Shown one piece after another: positions 1 through 9,629 of a stretch of 43,472 nucleotides of DNA. Under the pieces are notes generated by a model. It was not told the origin of the DNA. It did no database searches and saw nothing but the letters and a program-made list of their open reading frames with translations. Source of the DNA: Chara braunii (Eukaryota; Streptophyta; Charophyceae; Charales; Characeae); NCBI GenBank assembly GCA_003427395.1, contig BFEA01001012.1, positions 74,982-118,453 of the forward strand. The letters run 5' to 3'. A program made the position numbers and the translations under genes. How positions within the stretch are numbered: the first letter of the stretch is position 1; every line of letters starts with the position of its first letter.

Positions 1-79
<79 letters not shown>
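1..79. repeat. (TC)n microsatellite
   Basis: Uninterrupted TC dinucleotide run at the window edge. The other edge of the window is also TC-rich, so the ends may be assembly breaks in microsatellites. Confidence 0.98.
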
Positions 80-83
<4 letters not shown>

Positions 84-722
84 CGTGCTTTTGGTCTCAT
101 TATCTTGGCTACCTTAGGGCTGTGTTCCCCACGCCCATGTGGTAGACAATTTTTTCATTTTGAAATCCGAATAGAAAGGTACACGTTTATTCGAATACAA
201 TGTGTACGTGTCCTAGTCGAAGTGCTCGGCTAATCGAGAAAAGTGGACCCACGCCGTTTCGATTTTGAAATGTTTAAAACTCAAGGATCGTGGCCGCCTT
301 GCCCTCCTACGGGCAGCTACCGGTCCTACGCGGTCCCGCTGTCGAGGCAAATACCCTGACAATGGTATTTGCCGGGGGTTTTCAACGTCGGACGGTGTCC
401 GACTCTTGCGCTGGATTGAAGGGTTTGATGAGATTTACGTTTGCCAAAAGTTTATTAAGTCCTGACCGCTGACTGAGAGACTAAAAAAAGAATTAGAACC
501 CTAGTCCGGACGCCTACGACGTCCGAGCAGCCGCGCGATTTAGGGCCTAGGTAGACTAACAAGAACGGTCGCACCAGGTATGGGGCCGTAACGTGAGAGG
601 AATAAGCAGGGTTTTTATTTTCTGGGCCGCGGGGGTTGACATCGAGTCAGGGGGTTGATGATAGGCCGATGCTGAGGTCATGTGGCCAATCGACGGGGCA
701 GAACCTGCCAGCAAGCCTATTA
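80..722. other. intergenic, no gene seen
   Basis: No reading frame with recognisable protein content. A 9-bp-stem hairpin (GCAAATACC/GGTATTTGC) sits at about 350-375. Otherwise nothing I can name. Confidence 0.5.
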
Positions 723-850
723 GGCTACAGGCAGGCTGAATCTACAAAGCCTTAAGCAGGCATTGCAGTTGGGCCACAGGCAGGCAGGATCTGCAAAGCC
801 TGAAGCAGACGAGGCAGTTGGGCCACAGGCAGGCAGGGCCTGCAAGGCCA
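723..850. repeat. ~49-bp minisatellite, 2.7 copies
   Basis: Units of about 49 bp share the core GGCCACAGGCAGGCAGG followed by TCTGCAAAGCCTGAAGCAG. The first copy is diverged and the last is partial. Confidence 0.8.
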
Positions 851-862
851 CTGACAAGGGGG

Positions 863-940
863 GGTAGCTACTGGGCAAGCTCTTCTTATAGAAGAGTTGC
901 TCCTACCTCTACCGTGGTAGGAGCTAGCCCAGTAGGTACC
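863..940. repeat. three-way-junction inverted repeat
   Basis: An outer 14-bp stem (863-876 with 927-940, one mismatch) encloses two perfect hairpins: CTCTTC/GAAGAG at 880-896 and GCTCCTACC/GGTAGGAGC at 899-924. The fold looks like a cloverleaf. Function is unknown; it may be part of the retroposed structured block that follows. Confidence 0.7.
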
Positions 941-954
941 GGTACTTGACTGTC

Positions 955-1100
955 ACCCCATTGATATGGGGATCAAACCTGACCAGCCGCGCTACCGAGC
1001 TAGCTCCTCTTGGAGCAGCTCACTATGCTAGGGCAGTTGGGCGCGACCTGTTTCAGCCGTGCGATCTTCGAGATTGCGCGGTCGAAATCAACCGCGCCGA
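955..1100. other. degenerate tRNA-like block
   Basis: On the minus strand TAGCTCGGTAGCGC (A-box-like) is followed by GGTTTGATCCCC (B-box-like), but too close together for a full tRNA. On the plus strand CTAGGGCAGTTGGGCGCG and CGGTCGAAATCAACC give a second, weaker A/B box pair. Several short perfect hairpins occur, such as GCGCGGT/ACCGCGC. This reads as SINE-like structured RNA, not a working tRNA gene. Confidence 0.4.
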
Positions 1101-1139
1101 GATTTGCATGACCTTGCATAAGGATGACACGCACATATC

Positions 1140-1189
<50 letters not shown>
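1101..1189 (+). pseudogene. U6 snRNA 3' fragment joined to a 49-nt poly(A)
   Basis: Positions 1101-1140 match the U6 snRNA core around TTGCATG and AAGGATGACACGCAC with several substitutions. They run straight into 49 A residues (1141-1189). U6 is normally a pol III transcript ending in U, so an A tail points to reverse transcription of a polyadenylated or chimeric RNA. The sequence upstream (tRNA-like block) is not U6, so this is a chimera or a SINE with a U6-derived 3' part. No clear target duplication was found. Confidence 0.6.
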
Positions 1190-1191
<2 letters not shown>

Positions 1192-1260
1192 TAAACTAAA
1201 ATCTAAGCGCCACATGGCGCACTAGGAAGTGACTGCACTTGACAGTCGCCCGAGGAAAGT

Positions 1261-1414
1261 GGTCCCACTAGCAAAGAGGATTCGATTGAATGCCTGAATC
1301 TGAACGTGTTTATGGAGAGGTGCAGTAAATTGAGATCGAACTGCTTTTCTGCATCTCTCCATAAATCACATCCAGATTCAAGAGCTTGATTATATCCCTG
1401 TTGCTAGTGGGACC
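1261..1414. repeat. long imperfect hairpin (65-nt arms)
   Basis: Arms 1261-1325 and 1350-1414 are imperfect reverse complements around a 24-nt loop. Both arm ends are near-perfect (GGTCCCACTAGCAA at the base; ATTTATGGAGAG-type near the loop). It resembles a microRNA precursor or a small foldback element; the sequence alone cannot say which. Confidence 0.65.
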
Positions 1415-1429
1415 TTGGCCTTGGTGCAA

Positions 1430-1490
1430 TAAGTACCTGTTCGTTTCGGATGAACAGGTCACAGTAGTACTAAAAAAAAAAAAAAAAAAA
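1430..1490 (+). other. hairpin followed by A19 tail
   Basis: ACCTGTTC/GAACAGGT forms an 8-bp stem at about 1434-1459. A run of 19 A residues follows (1472-1490), giving another poly(A)-ended structured segment in the same orientation as its two neighbours. Confidence 0.45.
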
Positions 1491-1816
1491 GTATGATTGT
1501 GCCAGACTTTTTCGTCGAAATTCCACCGACTCATCAGGAGGCTGAACCTCGACAGTCCACCAATAGAATGGACAAAACCGAATGAACCTACTGCTAGAAC
1601 ATGGAAACATGCCCTGCAACTTTACTACTATTACTACTACGAGGGAGAGGAGCGGCCAACAGGTAAGTGCCCAGACGTGTGCCCCCTCGTTTTCTCCTGA
1701 AGGTCGAGTTTTGCGCCCATTCGTTTGATGAATGGGCTGCGGAACGACGCCTGTACCCGGCGCGGTTTGCATCCAGGTACGGGCGCTCGAGGTAAGGGGG
1801 CTAAGCCCCTATTTAA

Positions 1817-1869
1817 CCTGACTCTAGTTCGCCCCCGTGAAATGACTGAGAGAAAAAAAAAAAAAAAAA
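1817..1869 (+). pseudogene. 25S rRNA fragment joined to A17
   Basis: Positions 1817-1852 match the conserved large-subunit rRNA stretch containing TGACTCTAGT and GTGAAATGACT, with a diverged middle and a one-base deletion near the end. Seventeen A residues follow directly. The upstream 300 bp is not rRNA, so this is a short rRNA-derived 3' piece of a retrocopy, not an rRNA gene. Confidence 0.5.
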
Positions 1870-2394
1870 GTTGCGAATTTGGTCGTGACTTCGGGCCAGA
1901 TGCAGAGCCAGAAGCATCTAGACCCTGATAAGACAACAGACCGTTGAGTTCAACAGTCTGCTAGATATGACTTAGTACAACCACTTTTGGCTGCGTCAGC
2001 TGGGGGTGATGGCGAGATGCATTACCAGGGCCTGGAACTTGGTTCCCCTACGGGAACATCAAGATTTTTAGCCCTTGATCTCGTCTAAGATAAAGGGTCA
2101 GACCCTGATCCGAGTTTTGGCTGAGGGCAAAGCTGCTGCCCTCAACTCTCGGCTGACTATAAAAGAAGCCAACGGCCAGCCAACCAACATTCATTCGTGG
2201 CTGATGCTGCTCGCATTCCACTTGAGTGAGTGCTGGCTGCTGGAGGAGGGGCTGCTGGCTGTGGTGGAGAGTGAAGAGAGGTGGAGAGTGGAGTTTTGTA
2301 GAAGGATTGAGGTTGGAGGTTGCCATAACTTGAACCATCATCTCTGCGAGGAGGGAGAAGGCCGCTGGAGTGATGTAGCTACAACATAGCTGGT
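1870..2394. other. intergenic with TATA-like motif
   Basis: ACTATAAAAG at 2157-2166 resembles a TATA box, but no supported gene lies downstream. Short reading frames here have no recognisable content. Confidence 0.3.
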
Positions 2395-2830
2395 GGAGAC
2401 GCGTGTCGCCATAGCCGCGGCCGTTGGCAGCAGCGCAAGGGAGGTGTTGCGTGGCCATCACAGCAACGGCAGCCATAGTTGGTGAAGTGCTGGGGAGGTG
2501 CTGCGCGACCATCATGGCGACGACAACCTTAGTTGGAGAGGTGGTGGGAAGGTGTTGTTCGTTCAACTCGGCATCGGTGGCCATTTTCTGTAAGGTGTAG
2601 GGGTTATGCTGCACATGGCAGCCATAGTTGGAGAAGTGATGGGGAGATGCTGCGCGGTTTTTGCGGCGACGACAATTTTTGCTGACATACTGCGGGAGCG
2701 CTGTCATTTTTTTTCGGTGGCAACTGTGATTTTTTGGCAGTGACGTGGAAGCGTTGCCGGATTTTTGTGACGGCGGCACTGATTTTAACGACGGTGGTGC
2801 GGAAGCACTGCCAGTTTTTCTCAGCGGTGG
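2395..2830. repeat. diverged ~54-bp minisatellite
   Basis: Repeated units of the pattern GGAGGTGCTGCGCG...CATCATGGCG...ATAGTTGGAGAAGTG, decaying towards 2830. The open 264-codon minus-strand frame over this area (2842-2048) is low in complexity, tracks the repeat and has no domain, so I do not call a gene. Confidence 0.6.
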
Positions 2831-4068
2831 CGACAACATCACTTTGATGGAGGGGGTGTTGCCGAACTAGTGGCATGGTGACATCAAGGTATCCCTAAGG
2901 GGAGGTGCTGATCGTTTGGCAACACAACAATGACGATGTGTTTTTTGTGAGGTTACCCTGCTAAATTTGGTACGGCGGAAGCGACACTTCGATGGAAACT
3001 GCTGCTAATGTTTTTTGGCACGGCGGTGTGATACCGGTTTTGACGGCGCGGCGAGCAGCAGTTCCGCGCTTTATTTTTTGTGGTATGCGACAACTATGAT
3101 GGATTCTAATGTGGCCCATAGGTTAGGTTAGTGTTGGTGCACGATTGAGTCTGTGCGGCAGTGGTGCGTAGACCGGTAGCATAAAGAGAGCGCGAAGTGA
3201 TTGCTCGAGGCAGCGGCTATTGGAGTTGCGATACTTACGGTTTGCGCCAGAAGGATATCTTTATTTTTTGGGGGCTCGCGGCGCATGTGATTTTCAGCCA
3301 GGGCCAACTTTATTTTTTTTTATGGCACAAAGAGCGCGAGGTTTTGAGTTTTAGACCATATGGTGATGCGGGTGATGGTGTGGGGCCGCCCGAGACCATT
3401 TGGGACTATTTTGGGACCAGGTGAGACTAATTTGAAATCGGGACCGACATGTTGGTGTGGTTATCGTAAGCGGACGTGGTAATTAGAGGTGACGTGGACT
3501 TGCGTTTGGTTTGAGAGTGTCCTTGGAGGACGTGATGCAGTAGGGACTGCGTTGAGACTGTCCGGGATGTTGAGGGGACGTGTGTTTGGATAATGAGAGC
3601 ACCCGCTTTGAGGGTTATCTCATTCATACATTTCAGTGGACCTAGCCTTGGTGTGATGAGACATTTGGAAAAGGCGGCGGACCGTCGTTTAGTGAAACGA
3701 CTACAACTTGTGAAGTTGTGAGCCGCGTATTTTCATGTACGCCGCATATTTTTCTACAACGATAATTTTTCCTTTGATTGATATACTACTCGGCTTTCTT
3801 GAAAAAATCGATTCAAACTTCACTCAAAAGAAAAGGTAGAGGAAAGTTGTGCGAGTCATGCATGTGAATGAAAATGTTTGACTTGAGTATGAGATTCTAT
3901 GGTTTTCTTTTGAACTTGTTTTCCTTGCGTGTTGTGCAGGCAGGTAGAAGGATGTTTGCAAAGGAGTTTGATTTATGCCTATTTGGGAAAGATCAACATA
4001 AAAATTCCTACGAGAAATGAAAGTTGAAAAAACATTCCATAAAAAAAAAATTCTTCATATTTATAAAT
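2831..4068. other. intergenic, AT content rising rightwards
   Basis: No gene seen. The base composition changes from GC-rich repeat debris to AT-rich sequence near 3700. Confidence 0.4.
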
Positions 4069-4445
4069 TATCATTCCAATGTTTATCAAATTCTAAAATT
4101 TTCAGTTTTATTTGATAAGTTCCCGTCTGAATATGAACTTTCCCTTCCAACTACATCTATTTGTTGAAGATGGAATGAAAGTCTGGACGAGTTTATGAAA
4201 TATTTTAATTAAACTTTTATTCTACTACAACAAATATCTTCTAGTTGAAATTGGATTAACCTATTTATGATTGAAAATCCTTACTTAGAATGACAGTCCA
4301 ATTAAAATATTTCATGAACTCATCCAGACTTTCATTTCATCTTTAGCATGCAGTTCAAATAAGAAGGGATACCCCATTATTGGAAGGAAAGTTCTCAAGT
4401 AAGACGGAAAATTTTAAAATTGCAATGACATTTTTTAAGATAGAA
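4069..4445. repeat. AT-rich foldback element
   Basis: Large inverted repeat. The best arms, 4167-4210 and 4300-4343, match at 41 of 44 positions. Weaker similarity extends outward to about 4069 and 4445. The central 90 bp is unique. No coding content; it looks like a foldback or MITE-type element. No target duplication could be assigned. Confidence 0.65.
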
Positions 4446-5404
4446 TGAAAATTTGAAATTTAGTATGTAATTTTAGTATAGAATGAATTTTTAATTCTTG
4501 AATTTTTTTCTGTTGAAGAAAAAAATATCTTTTTTCTACCTTTTATCTGCTTGATTGTTAAAAAGACTCGTTATTTTGAAAAAAATTGTTCAGCGTGTAT
4601 CGTAGAATGAATACGATTGAAGTAAAGCAGATGAGGTCAAATGGACTTAGTTTTTTTCCAAGATTGACCTTTTTTTATCCCAAATGACCTTGACTATCTG
4701 TATTTGTCTAAATGATTCTCATTTTCTGTCTCCTTTGATTATTTTTGTCTAAGTTACCTTGAACTCATTAGGGAAAAAAACAAGTGAAATCTACTTGGGG
4801 AAGATATGTTTTCTCTCTAGGAACAATCTGGGGCGGTGGTTCGTTGCTTTAGGAGCCGACTCTGTTATCGATCCAGAGTGGACCGTTTTACGGGGGGGTA
4901 CTTTGCCGATTCGGTGGAGACGGTCCGACTTTTGAGATCCGAGTCTTGTGCTCAGACGAGGAGGAGTATCATAGACTACTTCCTAGAGAGAGAGACATGC
5001 AACACTTCAAGCAATGCCTCTGATCAAGAATCATTCGCAAAGAAGTTTGTCATCCAAAAATATTAGAAACGGATGAAGACAAGTGTGTGCGTGTCCAATC
5101 TTAGGTCGGTGGTGGATGACATGAATAACTTTGGCAGCGCATCTTATTAAGTCAAAACTAAGATTGTCCGACTACCTTGTCGGGTGCATCGAGTATTGTC
5201 TAATGCCAACTTCTCATTGACTCCTGTATGATTATTTTGTGAAGTCCGACCCAGAATGGTCGGATTTTATTTCGACCTTGTGTGATTGGATATATCGTAT
5301 GATGATTTGAATTCCTTCAGTTATCATTACAGATGGGATATGCGTTCTATCGACTACGGTCAATTTCTTTTGATATGATTATATGTTGATATTTTATTTT
5401 TTTC
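4446..5404. other. AT-rich intergenic
   Basis: Nothing recognisable. A 76-codon open frame at 4836-5066 has no known motif. Confidence 0.4.
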
Positions 5405-5408
5405 TTAA

Positions 5409-5801
5409 ACCACCAGTACCTCCGCCAGTGTTGGAAAATTATGTTGCCCTGACCGGTACTCGAAGTTTTCGGGGTTCAGACACAGGGGCGACAATGTTCC
5501 CAAAATCGTAGTTTTCTTTTACCCGTGCACGGAAAAAAAAGGAAAAAAAAAAGGCCTTTGTATTGCAATGATGTCGAACAGGGTACTGTAGGCGGTCGTG
5601 CTCACAGTCTTGAATGCATCTTACAACAAAGACGGTCACATTTTGAAACTTTTTTTTTTTTTTTTTTTGCTTCTCTTTTGTTTGTTATGTGTCCCCTGCG
5701 AACGAGGCAGGGTGAAATCCGTGATTTGCTCTAGCTGTGTTTCCTCAGTTGATTGTAACCCTGATGTATCCAGCCGTTTTCAAGGCCGAATCCGTTTGTT
5801 T

Positions 5802-5834
<33 letters not shown>

Positions 5835-6239
5835 CTGACAATCTGACTTTGTGATCTGCTCGAGCTGTGTTCCCTCAGAGGATTGTAACCCTGATCACAC
5901 TGACACTTACGAGAATGTATCTTGTCATTTTCACTGCCGAATCCGTGTTCATGTCTTTTTTTTTTTTTTGCGTTTCTGGAATCTGACAACCTGGCCACGG
6001 GGCTGAGATGCCCTCACTGAGGGCACACTCACACTAACACTTCCGAGAATGTATACAACTGCAATCACGCACAGAGCTTTGTTTTGTTTTCTTGTTTTGT
6101 GAGTTTTCACGGCCGCAACTTTTTTTTTTTTCTTCCCGTGAGAGTACCATAAAGAAATGGAGTGGGACCCAGACTCGGCAAAACTCCGAGCGCAGTGAAA
6201 ATCAGGGTCGGCAAAAACAGACTCGGAGGTACTGGTGGT
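5409..6239. mobile_element. 831-bp non-autonomous inverted-repeat element, TTAA flanks
   Basis: Sixteen-bp perfect terminal inverted repeats (ACCACCAGTACCTCCG) flanked on both sides by TTAA (5405-5408 and 6240-6243). TTAA duplication suggests a piggyBac-like target preference; a TA duplication with two more terminal bases (mariner-like) fits equally. Inside are three T tracts and a tandem pair of about 131 bp (5721-5766 and 5852-5895 correspond). No transposase is encoded. Confidence 0.65.
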
Positions 6240-6243
6240 TTAA

Positions 6244-7059
6244 TGATATATCTAAAAGGGATTAGGATGAATTATGGTTTTACGCTTGGTTGAGACTGTC
6301 CTAGTCGACCGACGTATGCTTTGTACTTAGGAGATCAGCGCCCTAAGGAACAAACAACGTTCGGGTCCTCTTGGCGTTAACCAAGCGTATCTATACTACA
6401 GCGAACGAGCAAACACTCTCGACTGACCTACCTCTGCAATTACATTTAAAAACTTTCGCATGTGGGTCAGTAGGTCGGTAGGGATACGCCCCTAAGGGTG
6501 GTGACAGCCCCTTAGGGAAAAAAGCTTATGCCCCGCGAAAACCTATCTTGTCGTAGGCGACCACCGGATGTATAGCTGGCGCACCCGGCTAGAGCGGCGA
6601 AAGGAGTGACGTGACCGCGACCGTCTTGGTGGCTCGCGGGGTTATTATGCGTCGTTCCCGAGTTGGCTCATGATTTGTTTTGTTTTACTCCTGCGTGACA
6701 TGGCCGGGAGGGCTCTCGCTTTTGCGAAAAAGGCGGGAGCTGATGCGCTCGACATCGCCCCCTTGCAAGGCCCTAAAACCTCAAAATGCCCACCTTCCCC
6801 AACCACCACCGACGTTGCAATTTCAATGACGTTGAAATTCTCAGGGGGATAAAATGCACCCCTGACGGGCTGCGAACTGAGTTTACCCCTTGTACTGCCC
6901 CCATCCCCCCACGACCCTGTAGAGACGCAAATGGTACGCAAATGGTCTTGTATAACGCAACCTATGAACCTCTCAGAAGGGCACGGGATCTGGTGTGGCA
7001 TGTTCGGTGTTCCGCTGCAGCCTTTTTCTTGCGCCTGGAGAACGATGCTCTGCCGGTTG
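6244..7059. other. intergenic with short inverted repeat
   Basis: An 11-bp inverted pair TACGCTTGGTT/AACCAAGCGTA spans 6281-6389. The rest holds no recognisable gene; a 154-codon minus-strand open frame (7109-6645) overlaps SINE-derived sequence. Confidence 0.4.
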
Positions 7060-7074
7060 GGTGAGCGGTCGCAG

Positions 7075-7150
7075 GTCTGACTATTCGAACCTGCGACCAG
7101 GGGCCACAATGCACATTCCCTGCTGGTGCTCTTTCCACTGAGCTAAGGTT
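7075..7150 (-). other. tRNA-like SINE head
   Basis: On the minus strand an A-box-like TTAGCTCAGTGGAAAGAGC (7146-7128) is followed by B-box-like AGGTTCGAATAG (7092-7081). The A-B spacing is about 10 nt longer than in a tRNA and the acceptor stem does not pair, so this is a tRNA-derived retroposon head, not a functional tRNA gene. Confidence 0.55.
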
Positions 7151-7189
7151 AGTAACGGTCAGGTGCAATGGCCCGCTGGCCGAAGTGCG

Positions 7190-7262
7190 CCCGAGAATTC
7201 GAGCCTGCAACATAAGACGGCAATGCGCATTCGACTAGGGTGCTCTAACCATTGTGCTATTG
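7190..7262 (-). other. second tRNA-like SINE head, same family
   Basis: A-box-like TAGCACAATGGTTAGAGC (7259-7242) and B-box-like GGCTCGAATTC (7205-7195) on the minus strand. The stretch between them shares GAATGCGCATTG with the head 110 bp away (there GAATGTGCATTG), so the two are tandem relatives. Confidence 0.55.
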
Positions 7263-7560
7263 TTATTGTTGATGTTGCCTCTTGTGTAATCGTTGTTATT
7301 GCCACTTGCTGTCGCCGGTGCCATCGTGGCTGTCAGCTCCTCTGCCCCGGTGATCGCTCTTGGTGTTGTTGTTGTTGATGCGGCTGCGGTTGTTGTTGTT
7401 GCAGTTTTACTGTTGCCGCCGTTGTCATCGTCGCTGCTGCCAGCGCCCCTGTCTCCGTTGTTGTTGATGTTGCTGCTGTTATTGTTGTTGTTGTTGTTGT
7501 TGTTTCCGCTGTTGTCGTTGTTGCTGCTGCCAGCGCCCCTATCTCTGTCATTACTGTCGG
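7263..7560. repeat. (GTT)n-rich diverged trinucleotide array
   Basis: Interspersed TTG/GTT/GCT trinucleotides with a repeated GCTGCTGCCAGCGCCCCT block. It translates into Asn- or Leu-rich low-complexity in several frames, none of which I treat as a gene. Confidence 0.7.
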
Positions 7561-8029
7561 TGATGTCGTTGGGAGAGGCAGATTGCCAGATGTCCCCGCG
7601 ATCCAACCTTGAGGCGCTTGAGGATGAAACAGTGCCTCTGCCTCCTCCCCCCCTGTCGACTCGCCGTCGCCTCCGCTGCTATAGTAGGGGACGGACGGTG
7701 CTCGTCCCTCTCTGAATAGATGAAGAGAGCATAGCACCTATGCATGTGTCTGCGCACCTGCTCCCCATCGGTGATGTCATGTAGCCGGGAATCCGGCCCC
7801 TCCTCTAAAGCCCAGATGATGTCCAACATTTGCTGGGAGATATCCTCCAGCCAATCATCCATCGAAATCCTGGCCCCATTAACCTGTGATGGATGATTTG
7901 CTGTGGAGGACAGCACTCGCACAAGCTCCTGCAGCTGAGGCTCTCCCTCCTTCAAGGCTTACAACCACTCGTCCGCTTGTTGTTGCAAATTGTCTTTCCA
8001 CGCCATCTTCTCTACTACGTCCTCCATGT
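7551..8029 (-). pseudogene. hypothetical reading frame with one in-frame stop
   Basis: Reading on the minus strand from an ATG at 8029, about 160 codons stay open to 7551 except for one TAA at about residue 23. The composition is protein-like (mixed hydrophobic, acidic and Trp residues, e.g. DDWLEDISQQMLDIIWAL). This contrasts with the low-complexity frames around it. No domain recognised. It could be a decayed fragment of a repeat-encoded protein; a chance frame is also possible. Confidence 0.25.
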
Positions 8030-8380
8030 TGACTGTCGGCCGTCGCCCCGCCTCTTCACGCTAACCGCTCCCCCACTTTCCCGCCAATAGGCCAACCAAC
8101 ACTGAGTATCTGGCACGTCAGGCACTGTGGTCCCTTTTCCCCTCCGCTCCCGCGTGGGTGTATCGTGCTTACGTCATCAAACAGCGCCGTATTGCCCAAG
8201 GGCATCCGAGGGGGATCTCCCATCCTCCATTCCACGAAGGTCGCGGGTGATGACAGGCGGGACCCTCGCCTTCCTCGAGGGTGATGAGGAAGTCAACCAG
8301 AGTGGGACAGGGCCTCGCCTGTCCGTCCGGTTAGCGCGCTCGCGCTAGCCCATGGTGTCTCACCTCCTCATCTATGTCTT
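8030..8380. other. intergenic, nothing seen
   Basis: GC-rich sequence without recognised features. Confidence 0.4.
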
Positions 8381-8383
8381 CAA

Positions 8384-8470
8384 CGAGCGCTCAGTTGGTA
8401 CACCCGACAACTGTTGAATATAGACCCAGGTTCGAATCCACGTGATGGGTCCAGACGAATGAAACAGAGA
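8384..8470 (+). other. tRNA-derived SINE head
   Basis: A-box-like GCGCTCAGTTGGTACACC (about 8387-8404) and a textbook B box GGTTCGAATCC (8429-8439). The downstream CACGTGATGGGTCCAGACGA resembles the sequence after the B box of the minus-strand SINE at 18.1 kb, so both belong to one family. The body boundary downstream is unclear. Confidence 0.65.
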
Positions 8471-9005
8471 CAAAGGAAAGCCAAGAAAAGAATGCGTGTT
8501 GCACACGGTACTGGGTTGGGCCCTGCGTCAATCCAGGGGACGGTGCAATAGCACCGTGGTTGCCCGCTCGACGTGCGATCTCCATGCAACAGGGAGAAGG
8601 GGCGCGGGGCCTGGCTGTTGCTGAGCGGCAAGAAGGTGAGTGACAATGCGTACTGCCCCATTGCCGCTCAGCCTCCCCAGGATCTCCGTGCTCTCCCTCT
8701 CTGCTCCTCTCCTCTTTTCGGCGTCTTCTTTTTTTGTTTGGCGCCTTTTTTCTTTTTCGTTTTTTCCCCCCTTTCCTGGGGAAGAAAACCTCCATTCTAT
8801 CGTTGGGTGTCTTTTTCTTGGTTACCCGTGTCTTTCTTCTCTCCCTGCATCGCCCGTCCTAGTCCTCCCATCTTCCTCCTCGTCGTTTCAGCTCCTCCCA
8901 GTTCGTCCTTCTGATGCGTGCATTCACGATATCCATGGCGTTAAAAAAAGAAGAAAAAAGAAAGAAAAGCAAAGAAAAGCACGATATCCATGGCATTTGG
9001 CATCG

Positions 9006-9069
9006 GTCTTTCGGGACATCCGTTTCGCATGGCCCCTGCGCAAGGATGACACGCTTAAATCGAGAAATG
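9006..9069 (+). pseudogene. U6 snRNA pseudogene with internal deletion
   Basis: The 5' part TCTTTCGGGACATCCG matches the U6 cap-proximal hairpin. The core GCATGGCCCCTGCGCAAGG and GATGACACGC is perfect U6, and the end AAATCGAGAAATG matches the plant-type 3' region. About 28-30 nt between the 5' stem and the core (the region holding the ACAGAGA box) are missing. Without that box it could not work in splicing. Flanking direct repeats CATTTGGCATCG (8994-9005) and CATCTGGCATCG (9071-9082) look like an aged target duplication. No poly(A) tail is present. Confidence 0.85.
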
Positions 9070-9122
9070 CCATCTGGCATCGCTCGGATCCGCAGTGTGT
9101 TACTGTGCACACACACACACAG

Positions 9123-9126
<4 letters not shown>

Positions 9127-9201
<75 letters not shown>

Positions 9202-9202
9202 N

Positions 9203-9254
<52 letters not shown>
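9127..9254. repeat. (GA)n microsatellite with one N
   Basis: Near-pure GA array of 128 bp with an ambiguous base at 9202, preceded by a short CA run. Open frames across it are artefacts. Confidence 0.98.
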
Positions 9255-9255
<1 letters not shown>

Positions 9256-9580
9256 GAGGGGGGGGGAAAGGAGGAGGGGAGGAAGACTATTGGCGAGCTG
9301 TGGAGGGATATCCAAATGATGGGCCCGGTCAATTCGACGATGCAGATGGCACCTCAAAACCGTCGCCCTTTAAGAAGAACAAGTGGACCCACCGCGCCCA
9401 CGCCCGCGGCTGGGCGGACACTTGGCGGGCAGCATGGGCAGGGGAGAGACATTTGCAGATCAGGAGGGTCATGTTTCGTTAAATTCGAAATCGAAGGAAC
9501 AGAAGGAAACAGAAGTCACCTGTCTTTTTCTCTTTTTGTCGTTCTCTCTCGCTCTCTGTGTTTATCTTATTCTCTTTCTT

Positions 9581-9629
<49 letters not shown>

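Noticed and set aside
1440-1472. AGTAGTACT before the A19 tract as a possible 5S rRNA piece
   Set aside because: Only nine or ten bases match, which is too short.
1261-1475. H/ACA snoRNA (two hairpins and an ACA near the end)
   Set aside because: The first hairpin is far too long, and the ACA spacing to a mature end is unknown.
2048-2842. 264-codon minus-strand open frame
   Set aside because: It follows a diverged minisatellite with repeated HLPSTSPT-like text and has no domain.
7293-7737. Leu/Val-rich and Asn/Thr-rich frames
   Set aside because: Products of the GTT/GCT trinucleotide array in alternative frames.
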